NCBI RefSeq assembly: GCF_020740795.1 | Contig: NC_067294.1 | Span: 3,286,001-3,350,000 of the forward strand | DNA: 64,000 nucleotides | Reading direction: 5' to 3' | DNA from: Apus apus | Taxonomy: Eukaryota; Chordata; Aves; Apodiformes; Apodidae | Shown: positions 47,419 through 59,700 of the stretch, piece by piece | How the letters are laid out: each line of letters starts with the position of its first letter | Position numbering within the stretch: the stretch's first letter is position 1 | Position numbers and translations under genes: made by a program | The notes under the pieces: generated by a model | What the model saw: only the letters and a program-made list of their open reading frames with translations | Databases searched by the model: none | Told to the model about the DNA's origin: nothing

Positions 47419-50400
47419 CTAAACAGGAGGAAAGCCAAGAGCAAGATGTTGAAACTAGGAATGAAACAACTCTATTCCAAATAAAAGAATAATAAAATAA
47501 TAATGAAAAAAAAAAAAGCCCTCTTACAAACAGCAAAATCAAATCAAAACAGAAACCAGTTTTTTAGCCTCTGCTTAAGTAAATTGGGAAGGAAGTTCTT
47601 GACTTCAGCAGTCACTGGATTGTTATCCATAAAGCATCTGGGAGGGGGGCTGGACTTTGACCCCTCTGCTTCTTGTAGTCATGTGGTGAGTTACATGCTC
47701 TGCCATGATTATCAGGATGCATAAGATGAAGAAATCCACCTCTGCTTGTACACTTGAATCACTGGGAAATCCCTGTGTCCTATACAAATGTTGAAGCACG
47801 TTGTGAGCTGCACGTAGATGCTAGATTCACAACATTTGCTGTTTTTGGAATAATATTACTCAATGTTATTCTTCTAATTTACACCCTGAGGAGACCACTT
47901 GGCAGACTTGTTTGCTGAACACTCCTAGTTGTGCAGGCTCTTTTGGTGAAAGTGGTTTGCCATGGCATGGGAAAGCCAGGGGCAATGCTGTTCTGGGGGA
48001 AGTTCACGTATGTGCTGTAGTTGACTTTAAATTCCCTGACTTTTCCTGGGGAGCAGTGCAGTGGGTCTGGTACAGCTGGTGCTGAAGGCACTGGCAAATT
48101 GTGGTGAGGATTTGGTGTAAAGTTGGATGAGGTTTTGTGCAACCTGATCTAGTGGTAGGGTTCCCTGCTCATGGCAGGAGGGGTGGAACTTGATGATCTT
48201 TGAGGTCCTTTCCAACCTTAATGACTCTATGATTCTAAATAAGGCTTTTTATGGCTGGAATAGTCACTTGATGCTCTGCTGCCCTGCTTGTCCTATTAGC
48301 TGTGTCAGGGACCTGCTGGGTGGGCCCATGCCAGTGCTGGGCAAGGCTGGAAAACCCCCAGGGGTGCTCTATATCCTTCCCACGTGTCCCAGGCTGGTAG
48401 TCAGAGCCCTGGGGATGCTGGACTCATAACCCTTTGCCTGGCTGCAGGTATGGTCCCTAGCTACTGGCTGGATTATGGGGGAAGCCTTGAGCTGACCCTT
48501 ATTTTTGGGCCACAGATGAAACCATGAGCAGTGCAGGCAGGAGCTTGTCTGAAGCACAGGGACCATGTTCCCTGCTTGGGGCATCCATTTCTCAGGGGAA
48601 CCCTGCACATTTGTTTCCTGGACACAAAAGCCTGGAGCTGAGAATCCTTTGTCATCTTAATGATGGCCTTATTAAAAAAAATAAAGGAAAAAGAGGGGAA
48701 GAGAGTGTAAATCCGTGGTTATGCAATAGCTGGGGCTTCCCATGGGCTCTGTTTGTGAAGCAGCAGCCAGGAGCTGGCAGGGAGGTGAGGAGCTGGCTGG
48801 GGGACATTGCCCCTGCCATGGGGGGTGTGCTCGGGGGGTGTGCCCCTGGACCTGCTGAGAGATGGAGCTTGCTGCCCCCATTCGAGCTCCACTTTGAGGA
48901 GCAAATTCCCCATCAGTTGAGGAGGATCAGGGGTTGGCGGAACTCCACCGCATGTGGAGGGTGTTTCTTGGCCATGGCTGGAGAGGCAGTAGGAGCTGTG
49001 CAGTTCTCCTTAGTTACAGATGCATCCATTAGCTATCAGGAGTTCATGTTTCTCACTTTCTCCAACCTATGACTGGCTTGCAGAAAAACCCACCCCAAAC
49101 CTCTTTGCAAAGGAGAAGGTGGCAGAGCATCTGACCAGCCAGTTACTGTTTTTCTGGGAATGATGCAGTAGTTAAAACTGGCAAAGGTCTGTGTCACCAG
49201 GAATCGAAGATTTCTGTGGTGGTGTGATTCAAGGGTGACAGGGCACCCTCTTCCCAGCTCTGCTGACTGCTTTCCTTGTGACTGTGAGGAAGTAATTTAG
49301 CTTTTCATCTTGACTCTTTACCCATTGAAGGGAGGCAAGTGTGTGTAAATAACTGAGAACATCAGCTGATGAACAGTTTAACAGAAAATAACTACTATTT
49401 ATAGTCAGAACAGCCTAATCCTAAAATATAAGTGAGAACTGCATGTGGCAGGAAAGAAGTAACATCAAGAACATGTATTTAATTACCAAAAATATGGTTA
49501 TAAATTAATCCTTCATTCTGAATGGAGCCTTTGCAGTGTGTGCATTTTCCTGGGCTCTCTCTGAATGCTGCTGATTGCCCAACTTGCCACCAAGGTTTTC
49601 CCCTCCCCCCATTCCAGCCAGTTCCTACTCACCTGCCTTTCTCTTTCCATACTCTGTACCACTTGAGCAGCCTCACTGTGTTCTGGCGTTTGGGGTTCAA
49701 GCAGTGCTGCTGCTCCCCTCGCACCCGTGTCCACAGGGTCACGCTGCAAGGCAAGAGAAAACGGTGATGGGGGTGGGGGAAACCCCCTCCCCTGCTCCCA
49801 CTCCAGGCAAATGCCCAGATCCATCAGGGAGGTCTCACCCAGGTGGGCAGCGGAAGAATTTCTAGTGTTTTAGGGTGGATCTTTGAGTTTGTTGTGATAT
49901 CAGAGCAGATCTTCAGCTGTTACCCATCAGCGCAGTGTTGCCCACTGTTATCCTAGGCTGGACCAGATGAAGACCTACCTGCTGGTTTTAATCATTGGGT
50001 TTGCTCTTCCTGTCTGTTGGAGATCTTATTTTGAGCTTAATAGCTGATTTAATTAGGGTTCATTCAGGCAACCACAAGGTCTTTGCATGAGGAAATGGTT
50101 CCTTTACACTCAACACTGTGGCATCCAAGAGAAAAGATCAGACCTGGTTCATTAAGTATTTTTTCCTGTTTTCAGCCCACAGTATTTTAAATACTTGCAC
50201 ATGGCAGGGTGTCTGTGTGCCCAACAGGCCAGCTCTGAGCCCCAGGCAGGCAGTCCTGGGGGCTTCAGCCTTCTCTGATCATAGACTGATCCCTCTCTCC
50301 TTGCCAGCAGCGGTGGTTTCGTGTCCTTTTGTTGCCAGGACAAGCTGTGCTGGGAGGAAACACATGGCAAAAGTCTTCCCATCATTTTAGGTTTCTTCCT

Positions 50401-53400
50401 ATGGAGCTTAGTGAAGCCCTTGCTGGTTGGTCTGCCACAACCCAGGTGACACAGGAGACCCCGAGCTGCTTCCCAAGAGGATGCCTTTCCAGAAATGTCA
50501 AGACTGCTTTCACAATTTTTTCTTAATTTTGTGATTTTTTTAAAAAGCCAGAACAACACAAACAACATTTTTAATTGGAATTACTGACTTTCTGGAAACA
50601 CCATCCATAACAGGGAAAGACAGTTTTTGGCCTTAACTAAAATATTATAATGGAATAATTTGAACACTGCTAGAGACAGGAATAAAATAATGGCATAAAC
50701 CCAGAAATATCCGTGCAATACTGGTGGACTTATTTTGTGAATTGGTTCAGAAAGGAGCTGTTTATCTTCTAACACAAGCAAAAGTCCCTTGCAAACTTTC
50801 TCAGCTCACCCACCCAGTGCAGAGGGGATGTGCCTCACTGGAAGTGAAGTTGCCTGCAGGAGCTTGCTGAGGGTCTTGTCACATTTCTTATTTCAGTGTT
50901 ATCCAAGGTGCTCCAATAGCTCTTTCCACTCAATTAACATTCTTTTCCGCTCCCCTTCCATCAGGTGTGAGCTAAGTCACCAAAAGATTAGGTGTGATTT
51001 TCCAGGTTGTTTTCTGGGAAGCAGTGGGAGGCCACCAAGAGTCTCCAGCTGCAGAGCTTGGCATGGGAAGGGTCATTGTTAAAATTCATGGACTGTCTCT
51101 GCTCCAAGAGTGCCCTTGGCCAACCTCTCTGGGTATCAGCATGTATCTGAGATGGGGAGTTTTCCTACAGCTTTGAGAGTGGAACTAAACCAAGATGTGC
51201 AAATGTTAGGGCACTCAAGGTCATAATGAAGTTTGTCCATCCAGCAGCCACCTTCTCGGTGGTGCCATCTGTGCTGGTTGATGCCAGACCTAGGCTTGGG
51301 TTTCTTCTCTGATGGGTCAGAGAAGGTATTTCCAGAAAGTGATGGACAAGTTGAATCACAGGAGCACCTCTGAAAAGCAGCAGGTTTTAAATTTGCAACA
51401 GGAGTGAAGGAGGACTGTTGTGGATTTCCCAGAGGCTGCAATCTGAGGATGAGGAGATGCATGGTTTGCTTCTCAGGTGAACAACCAGAGCTTTTCTCAG
51501 GCTGAGATGTGTTGCTTTGACATCACACGTAGGTTTTCTGCTTTGATGCTGGAGGTCGGACAGCAGAGGAGGTGTTCCCAAGGCAGCCCCATGGTCCCCA
51601 GTGGTTCCTGTGCAGTCCCTGGTGCTGTGGGCACAGGGTTGGGTGGCAGCAGTTTTGGGCACCCTGAGCTGACCTGGCCCTGCTCTTGGGGATGCTGGTC
51701 CAACAGATGTAAGGGCATGTGCCTAACAAGAGCCACTGAGAGAGTCAATATCTTGAGCAAGGAGTTGTCTGGATGGGCTGCAAGAACTGGGTTGGAGAAG
51801 GAAGAGAAGCACCAGAACTTACACCTCCAGTGGGGTTTGGGACATGAGGTCACTCCAGGGCATGCACAGCCCTTAGCTGCCCAGGGCTTGGGGGCTGCAG
51901 CCTTCATCTGGGGTGTCTGAGGGTCCCCATGCTAAAGTCATCCAAGTACATCCGTGCCTCCAGGGCTGGGATCAGCACACTTGGGTCAGACTCTGACACC
52001 CCAGCACCTCGTGCCTCTGCTTGCCTCATCTGCAGGGATGGTGGGGCTGTACCTCTGCCTGCAAACACCCTGTCCCCAGGGTCAGCAGGGTCCTGGCTCT
52101 GGTCCCTTGGCCCTGAGCCTGTGCAGGGACTGCCATCCTCCTTGGCTGGCCCTTGAGAGAGGCTCCCAGGGGTGCCCATTTTCCATGGGCTGCTCTCACC
52201 TTAACATGTTCCCCCATTTGGTGGGCTGGATTCTTTTAGGAAGGAAGAGTTAAACCTCCTTCTTGTTTTATGCTATTTTTCCTCATTCTAGGATACAGCT
52301 ACACACACAACTGCTGCTAGATGTTCTGTGAACCTTGACAGGTTTTGACTAGACTGAGGACTCCATTTAGCTGCCTCCTACCCTGCATCACAGCTCTGCA
52401 GGGTGGGTTATGGCCAAAGACAAATTCCTTCCTAAACAGCACCCTCATAACTACTTTTTCCTCTGCCAAATATAATTCATATCATGCTTCTCCCATACTA
52501 AACACCTTTTGAGAAGGGCAGGATGGAAACCAGCTTCAACAACTCATTTTAGATGATCACCGCAGCAACAAAAGCTCAGTTGCAGGAATTTAGCTCTTCT
52601 GTGCCTCGTCCAGAGACTCCCAGATCTATTGGTTCTTGGAATATTAATTTCAGTTTGCTTTCAGTGCTGACTTCAGACTGCCTTAGGGTAGCTGGAAAGG
52701 CAGTAAGGGCAGCGGGTGAGTCCTGCCTGCCCCGTGGGCAGTGATGGGACAGCTCTGTTCCTGCAGCTGCTGCAAACCCAGGGCAACCCTCTGGGCTTGG
52801 AAAGCATCACTCAGCATAGCTATCCAGCTGGGAAAGCAACCTGCTCCTGCACTGCCTTCCAGCTTTCCTGACTTTCTGATTGAAAGCGGAATGTGGCATT
52901 AATGAGATTTATTTTATGCCCCTCCCGGCCACCAGCTGCTCTCAGGCTAATGCCTGGAGTAGGATGTGAAGAGTTAGTGCTCCTCTGCACCATCCTTTTG
53001 CTGTTGAAAGGTCAAAGTAAACAAAGTGAAGCTGCAAGGAACTGATTTAGGCGGCGATGCTCTGCAGGGGTTTTTCTGTTCAGGTCACCATCAGCTGATT
53101 TGGGATTCAAAGAGATGGGTCTGATTTCATTGCTTGCCATGATGCTGGTGTAAATCTGGAGGAAGCCTAAGGAAGCTGGACTCTTCGTTCCTCCTCCACA
53201 GTGTCTGGCAATTTCTGTGCGGGCAGGATCAGGTTCCTGTGGTATCTCCTCTTTTGTGCCAGTCTGATGAGCAGGATTTGGCCCCGTGGGCATTACAGAG
53301 CACCAGGGCTGGTATGCAGCAGGACAGGACTCCATGAGATCCTGCTGTGAAAGCACCTTTCTAAGATTAAGTGCATGGCAAATGTTCAGTGAGGGAGCAC

Positions 53401-55288
53401 AAATGCTGGAGTAAATCAGTCCGTGGTGTTCTGGGGGTGCAGCTGCTCCTGGGACCATTTGTCCCCTCTTAGGTGGCTGAGGGGCTCTGTGCAGTCTTCC
53501 TGGCTCATCTGCCTTTCTGGTACTTATCCAGCCCTGTGTGCTGGTTGGATGGTATTTTTTGGGGGGGATCTTAAGATATCCAAAACAGGACAGATCCCCC
53601 CCCAAAAAACTGCCCATATTTAAAAATCTAAAAAAAGCCCAAACCCTCTTCCTTTTGAGCCAGTCATCAGCAATGTCCAAAATCCCCATCCCTGCCTGGG
53701 TTCAAGGAGGTATTTCATTACTGGGAGATTTCATGGCTTGCAGTGAGATGGGGATGAAAGTGTTCTCTTCTGTGCTAGGTAAACCCACTGAATGCAAGGG
53801 GGTGGCTCGGGGGCAATGCAGGCAAAAATCTGATGCTGGTTGGGATGAATCTTTCTTGGAGAAACCACCCTGGACCGAACTCTGCTCGTGTTCTTATTCT
53901 GCACACCCCAAATAACTTGAGGAAATAGTTGTGGATTTTACACCAGGCATCTCGGAGTGGGATCTGTTCCTATCTTCACTTGAATTAATAATTAATCTTT
54001 TATCTCTATTTGTTCTGTAAATATTTCTTTGAGCAAAACAATTATGTTGAAAAATAATTGCCTGGTTTTTTTTCTGTCAGAATTGCCCTTCTTATTGCAT
54101 CTGATCTTGCAAATGCCTGTTCCCACAAATTAGCATGCCAGGGCATGAGAAAAACAAAGAACAAAGAAGGAACTTGCAGTATAAGGTAAAACAATTCAGC
54201 TGACAGGGAAACAGAAAGCAAGAAATGAAGGAAAACTTACATAATCATCTCTTCCACGCAGAACGGGTACCTCGGCTTTATTTCCAGCTTCCGCACGTTA
54301 GAGAATCTTATTTTAGGACCTTTTCTTGAACACTTGCATTTTACTCCTACAAGAGAGAGCATTTTCTCATGTGCCTGCAAAGCCTCCTGCATACCAAGCA
54401 CCCCTTCCCCGCCAGCCTGTGTGCACACACAAACTTCACTTTGCTCGTTCGAGCCCTGGTGGGAAAAACTGAGTTTTGTAAACTGAGTTTTGTAATGCTG
54501 CTGAGCTTTTTTTTTTAATTAAAAAAAGAGAATATTTTCTTTGCTGTATCCCAGGAAAAGATAGTGACTCTCTGGGCAATATGTTTTAGAGCACTATAGA
54601 TGGTCTGAGGCTTTGTAAATATGAGAGATTTTAAAGTGCACCTGCTGCGATTAAATGAAATTGTATTTAACTAAAGGAAATGAAAGAGTCAGAACTCGCT
54701 TTAAGCTGAGGAAGCAAAGCCACATCTCGGCTGCTTTCTTGTTCACTTACAGCTCTCTTGGACTTTCTAGGACTTCTAGTCACTTCTCCTCTCACGGATG
54801 CTGTGGTGCATTTGCAGCCAGACAAAAGCTGAGGGGTTTTGAACCATCATTTCTGTGCACAGTAGAGAACACACGCTGGCACACTCACTGGAGTTTGTGC
54901 TGCCACATCCAGCTCTGCTTATTTTCCCTCTGGAAACCACCCTCATTTTTGAAGGAAATAGAAAAGCTCTATCCCTGAATAACAGAGACCACGGCATGAC
55001 CTCCCACACCCTGAGCTGGGGCTTGCAATGAAGGCTCAACTTCGTGGCATCTATTTTACCTCCACTCCCATCTTTTAAAAAAATCCTCCCAGCTCCCTTA
55101 CCCACAGATACATCACTTTACCCAAAGTGCTGGGGACAGCTAAATCCAACTCGGGGCTATCAAGAGCCAAATAAAGACTGGAAAATCAAAGAGGTTTACG
55201 TGGGAATAAGAATAAACCACTTACCTTCCACGCTGGCCAAGCACATCGCAATGAGGAGCAGGAGCAAGGCTGCTGTCAGGAGCTTCAT
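47403..55288 (-). CDS. CXCL14: C-X-C motif chemokine 14 (spliced, four coding exons)
   Basis: CXCL14 (BRAK) is a secreted chemokine expressed in epithelia and embryonic ectoderm; it attracts monocytes and dendritic cells and modulates CXCL12-CXCR4 signalling. The coding sequence joins complement segments 55225-55288, 54241-54346, 49633-49743 and 47403-47418, 297 nt in all, encoding 98 aa. Residues 1-22 are a hydrophobic signal peptide ending LASVEG. The mature chain begins [15 protein letters not shown] with the CXC pair at C25 and C27; C51 and C71 supply the other two conserved cysteines. Residues 61-70 ([10 protein letters not shown]) include the extra loop that separates CXCL14 from other CXC chemokines. 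The C-terminal helix holds [11 protein letters not shown] and the chain ends RVYEE as in mammals. There is no ELR motif, as expected. All junctions are GT-AG with the family's usual phases. The start codon sits in a good context (CTCACCATGA). The mammalian upstream alternative start is not seen in frame nearby. Confidence 0.97.
47419..49632 (-). other. CXCL14: CXCL14 intron 3, containing a CR1 fragment
   Basis: This 2,214-bp phase-2 GT-AG intron lies between the helix exon and the terminal exon. A short CR1 3' end at about 48125-48240 sits in antisense orientation to the gene. Otherwise it is unique sequence. Confidence 0.88.
48125..48240 (+). mobile_element. CXCL14: CR1 LINE fragment, 3' end (in CXCL14 intron 3)
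   Basis: The sequence GTGCAACCTGATCTAGTGG, then CATGGCAGGAGGGGTGGAACTTGATGATC and GTCCTTTCCAACCTTAATGACTCTATGATTCT is the last ~115 bases of CR1. It is antisense to CXCL14 and non-coding. Confidence 0.88.
49633..49743 (-). CDS. CXCL14: CXCL14 coding exon 3
   Basis: Acceptor TTGCAG at 49744-49749 and donor GTGAGT at 49627-49632 bound a 111-nt exon. It encodes the rest of Ile57, then [14 protein letters not shown], and the amphipathic C-terminal helix up to KEKGR. C71 pairs with one of the N-terminal CXC cysteines in the chemokine fold. Confidence 0.96.
49744..54240 (-). other. CXCL14: CXCL14 intron 2
   Basis: This 4,497-bp phase-2 GT-AG intron is the largest of the gene. The part between 51500 and 52200 is GC-richer and holds overlapping short open frames on both strands without recognisable domains. 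A short block near 52870-52960 (TTAATGAG, CAGCTG E-box, GCTAATGCC) looks more constrained. No mobile element is recognised. Confidence 0.88.
54241..54346 (-). CDS. CXCL14: CXCL14 coding exon 2
   Basis: The acceptor CTCTTGTAG precedes GAGTAAAATGC; the exon encodes residues 22-56, including C25, C27 and C51. It ends ATGATTAT before donor GTAAGT at 54235-54240. Reading through the donor gives an immediate stop (ATG TAA), so splicing to exon 3 is essential. Confidence 0.96.
54347..55224 (-). other. CXCL14: CXCL14 intron 1
   Basis: This 878-bp phase-1 GT-AG intron separates the signal peptide exon from the CXC exon. It is unique sequence with one T/A-rich tract near 54507-54528. No repeat or other gene is seen in it. 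Confidence 0.9.
55225..55288 (-). CDS. CXCL14: CXCL14 coding exon 1 (signal peptide)
   Basis: The exon encodes [21 protein letters not shown] plus one base of Gly22, followed by donor GTAAGTGG at 55217-55224. It holds nearly the whole signal peptide, so the mature chemokine is encoded by the later exons. Confidence 0.96.
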
Positions 55289-55449
55289 GGTGAGACAGCA
55301 GGTACCTGAAGAGGCGCCGGGGGTTTTAAAGTGTTTAAATGTCTGTGGGGTCGGTCCCCCAGCTCCTCGCACCCCGTCCCCGGTGCTAGATGTCGCCGGG
55401 GAGAGGACAGCAGCTCCCAGCTGCCCTGGCGCTGCCTGCTCCTGCCTGC

Positions 55450-55530
55450 GCTCTGCCGCTTGCCTCCCCTTGTCCTCTTTTAAAACAGCTCCCGCTGCCC
55501 TCGCTGCCGGCTCATTAATATGCAGAGCAA
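55450..55530 (-). promoter_or_regulatory. CXCL14: Candidate CXCL14 core promoter
   Basis: Two TATA-like elements lie upstream of the start codon on the minus strand: TATTAAT at 55514-55520 and TTTTAAAA at 55478-55485. Either would place the cap site 150-200 nt before the ATG. A third AT-rich element, TTTAAAAC at 55323-55330, is too close to the ATG for a normal 5' UTR. The flanking 55310-55700 is GC-rich. The TSS cannot be fixed from sequence. Confidence 0.4.
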
Positions 55531-56720
55531 CTCCGCGGCTCCCTGCGCAACCTCAGCCCCTGCGGGGAGGGAGGGGACCGCCACCGCTCCTGCCCCGGGG
55601 GTCCCCCCTGTACCCCTCCCAGCATCCCGGGGGTGGGAGCGCAGGGGATGGGGCGGCGGCTCCTGCCCCGCCGGGACGTTTCTCACCAGAAGGAGGTTTT
55701 GCTGGGGAGGTGTAATTTTGTGAATAGAGCTGCGAGGTGGAAAAAACCCCAAACAGCCCGCTACTGGGAAGCCCAGGCTCCGCAGAAATTCCCGTGCACC
55801 TTGGAAATAAGATTTGAAGAAGTCACACCTGGGAAGGGCTGTCACCTTTTGACTTAAATATTCTAGCTTGAACAAGCTTTCAAATCTAAAGGAAAGCTTA
55901 GTGAATTAAATGGGGAAACGTGTTCCTAGGAGCATTATTAGGCGGGTTTAGCATGTGGAATATTTCAGGAAATAAGATCAATTTAAGGTTGCTTTAATGA
56001 CCACTGCAACAGTGTTCTGCTCCATAAAGAACGAGGCAGTGACACGCAGGAGCTTCGTGGATGTAAATACATGTTCCTGCTCCTCTGGGGAGTCTGTTCC
56101 TGATTTCAGCAACCGCTAAAATAGCATCTTTAAATTCCAGAGTCCGGATTTGTGCCTGTGTAACTGAACTGGGTGAAGATCAGAGCCGGGTCTCTAATCT
56201 CTTTCAAGGGAACGTATTCGGAACACACGGCAGATAAACGCGTCCGCCAGCTCCTGGTTCATCTCAACCCCTCTGCCCACCTTCCCTGCCCGCACACCCA
56301 TCCACGTTACTATTCCCGAGCCAGCCCAGGCAGCGCCTGGGAAGGACACGCCAGGCACTCCCAGCCCCGCTCGCGTTGGAAGTTTCCCAGCCGGCCCTGC
56401 CGGCTCCCGATGGCAGCGCCGTCCCCGCCGTGTTCCCGGCCGGGCTGCGGGCAGGCGGGAGCACAGCCCCGCCACGCACAGCTCGCACGTTGCATCCAGG
56501 CAGCTGCCTTGTTCCTGGCCCTGCCTTTCATGGGAGACGTGCTGACACGCCGGGAACAGCCCGCATCCCCTGCCCTGCCTGGGGTGGGCGGCACGTCGGG
56601 GACAAGGCTGAGCGGGGGTCGGCCGACGTGGCAGGGAGCTTTTTGGGGTGCAAGGCACCTTCCCGGGCAGGTGTGTGCAGTGGGTGTGGGGGAGCAGTAA
56701 GGTAGTTTTTGTACTTTGGG
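55531..56720. other. GC-rich upstream flank of CXCL14
   Basis: Two CpG-richer patches (55531-55690 and 56280-56640) bracket an AT-richer stretch. The 175-aa plus and 154-aa minus frames over 56.2-56.7 kb overlap each other and have no recognisable domain, so GC content alone explains them. The patches may belong to the CXCL14 promoter region. Confidence 0.5.
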
Positions 56721-59700
56721 CACTTACGCTTCACGGCTCTAAACCAGCTCCTGAGGCTCCCGCTGCATCCTGCTGCGGGTGTTTTGGGGAGTGTGTGCTG
56801 AAGTGCCAACAGAACTAAGGAGAGAGGTTTGTTCCACAGCCTGGTGGCAGAAACGTGCACCTGGTGGGTGGCAGATCTTGGTGCAAACCTTTGAAATGAA
56901 TTATTACCTAATTTCTTGTACGAGGAGGACGAGAACTGCAGGAGAGTACAAAAGGCTTGTTTCAGAGCCACTATCAGCTGGGTGGTGAGGATGCTCACTG
57001 AGTACCAGGCAGGGTTGGCTTTATCTGACCCACATCCCATCCGGGGATGTAATCCTGCCCTGCTGCAGCTCAGGGTAATTCCCTCCGTGCAGCCTCCTCT
57101 TTGCTGTGCACAGGAACAGTCTTGGGGAAAACTGTGGGGAGAGAAAACCATTTGCCCTCCCCCTAGGCTAATAAAAATTTGGGTGCAGCTTTAGCTGACA
57201 GCAATTTGAACTTTCCCCATGCTGGAAAACTCATGTACAGGCTGGAGAAAAATTGAAGGAAATTCTTGAGCTTTCCAAAAGTGAATCTTCTTCTTGTATG
57301 CCTCTTGCTCGTGTTGAAAAAGCCAAGTTTATGAGCTATTGAATAAGCAAAGAGCTGCTTTAGTTCAAATTTACACTTAGAAATTGATGTATTTGAGGTG
57401 TGTGTAAATATGGTAACTGCTCACTGTGTGTCTGAGCAGTTCAGTGTCTTTATGCCAAGCACTGGCTTTGATAGTAATTATTTCTGAGAGCTCAAAGGTG
57501 TCCCTTGCCTGGTATGACAGATTTTGGTGGCCATATACAGCTGTCTCTGACACCTGCACTGTCTCAAAATGTCAATTGCAGAAGAGGAAGAAGTTTTAGT
57601 GAAGGATTTGAGGGAGAGGGAACATACATTGAATTCAGCTCAATCTGCTCCCAAAGAAACCCTGGTAATGCAGATATATTTTCTCTCTGCAAGTGTATGT
57701 AGAGCTGCTCAGCATGCACGGGTACTTCGTGTGCCTGTAGTATCTCCAGCAGGTCTGCTAAGCTCCAGCCAACGTGTTTGGGCAAGCAGCTGGTGTTCTG
57801 CATGGCTGGGGGGGGCTGGTTGCAGCATCCATTTCAGCCCTCGCAAAGCCACCCAATTGCAGGGTAATGAATCAGGGCTTGGGTTTTGCCCCCAGCAAAA
57901 GGAATGTTTCAGACTGGGCATGGTCATCTGGGTGTAGCTGTTGTCCCTCTGCAGGTGGGAGGTGCTCAGCGAGGTGTGCTGTCCCCAAGGAGCACAACCA
58001 GACCTGTGCACACAGTGTATCACCCACTTTGTCCAGCTAATTAGAGGGGCATTGTCCCTGCTGAAAGGTCTGTCATTCCATCTCATTAATGATTCTTTTC
58101 AGGTCTTTGCTCCTGCAGAAGGCTCCCTGGCAAACCAAGGCTGAAGCCTCTGAGGGTAAGACCTGGGGGCACCTACAGTGTTCTGCCATCCCCAGGAAGG
58201 TGGCTTGCAGCATGAAGGGCAGGGATGAGTGGTTGTCTCTTCCTAAAATAAAAAGGAAGAGTTTTAGCGATGAGATTATAATTCAAAACAAAATCTTCAC
58301 AAATTTTGACCACCTGGAAGTAGAAATGTTTCATGCTGAACTGAGCTGGAACAAAACATGAGTGCTCTAAAACATGGAGACAAATCCCAAATGAATGCTG
58401 TGATTCTGGAGGCCTTTTGAATCAGGAGCTATTGGAACAGAACAGCTCACCCTGCAATAAATAGTGTAAAAATGGGAGGGCTCCAGATGAGCCCTGGGGT
58501 CTGCCAGGACAAGGGCATTTTTGCCTTTGTGCTGAAACAAGATTTGTGTGGGATCTGCTACACCTTAGGGTGAGGCTCTTTCTCCTGCTGAAGGTGCACA
58601 CACCATCCTGATCTACCACACAGAGAGGGCCCCTGAAATATTTCTTTCTATCCCAGGGACCAGAAGATATACTATTACAATTAGTACCATTTTTAGAAAC
58701 CTTTCAGTATTGCTGGTTTCAGTTAGGCTGGGTTTTTTTGAACGCGAGGTGAGCTACGATTTGGATTAACTGTCCTTCAGAATATGCTAGTGTTTCATAC
58801 AAGAAAGATGAAGATGCCAGACATGGTAAACAATCTTTGTAAAGCGGCCATGAAACCAAAGCTACTTTTTGCTGTTGAGGCAGAGTGATTTGGAATGGCT
58901 CATCTGAGTTTAATGTATAAGAATATCCCAGTCAGCCTGTTGAGAAGATTAAATATTTGAAGCGATGTGACGTAATCTCTGCGTATCAGGTCCGGAATTT
59001 GGGAGTAGAATTAGACTTAGATGCTCACTAGAAAATTCAGTGTTCAGGTGGAGGTGCACAGATGCAGTGGATGTTGTGTGTAGCTATTTTTCCCTGGATG
59101 CCACAATTCAGCATTTTTGATTTCTTGGCACTCTAACTGCTTTGTATTCAGCACCACATGTTATATGGCAGAAATGGTGTGAGCTTCCTGCAGCACATGG
59201 GGCCCTCAGCCCTTGCAACACAGCAAAAATTCAGTCCCGAGCCTGAAGTGAGGGGAGAATTGCCTCAGATTTTGGGAGGGTGTTGCAAGCCTGCTCCCCT
59301 CATTCTGTCCTTGGCCAGCAGAAGATGTGTCACAGACTGTGGTCAGGTCTGTGTTTTCACCTTTAGCTTTAAATGACCTTTTTCTTTCCTCAAGAGCCCC
59401 TGAACAGTAGTTGTGTCATCCTTGCATGTGTTTGTCTATCATAAGTTGAAAGTCAAAGCTTCAGATTCATCTTTGGTCTCTGGAAACATGAAACGTATTT
59501 CAGGGAAACCAGCTGTGTTCCCCTCTGTGGTGTTTCACAATGGATGGGTTCTGCAAAAATAAGGCTTGCATTGTTGTTGCAGTCACTGCTTTCTTTTGAT
59601 ATTTTCTTTTTATTTTTATTTCCATGATGAGATTAAATTCTAGAGGCTGTTCCTTCTCTTGGGAATAGTTTCAAGGCAGCTTTCTTCATAGACCTAAATT

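Noticed and set aside
54237-54428. 63-aa frame containing CXCL14 exon 2 as a stand-alone short protein
   Set aside because: Its start lies in intron 1 and its stop comes from reading into the GTAAGT donor. Splice sites on both sides join it to exons 1 and 3.
56173-56723. Overlapping frames of 137-175 aa upstream of CXCL14
   Set aside because: Open in several frames on both strands because of GC-rich DNA with few stops; no family resemblance.
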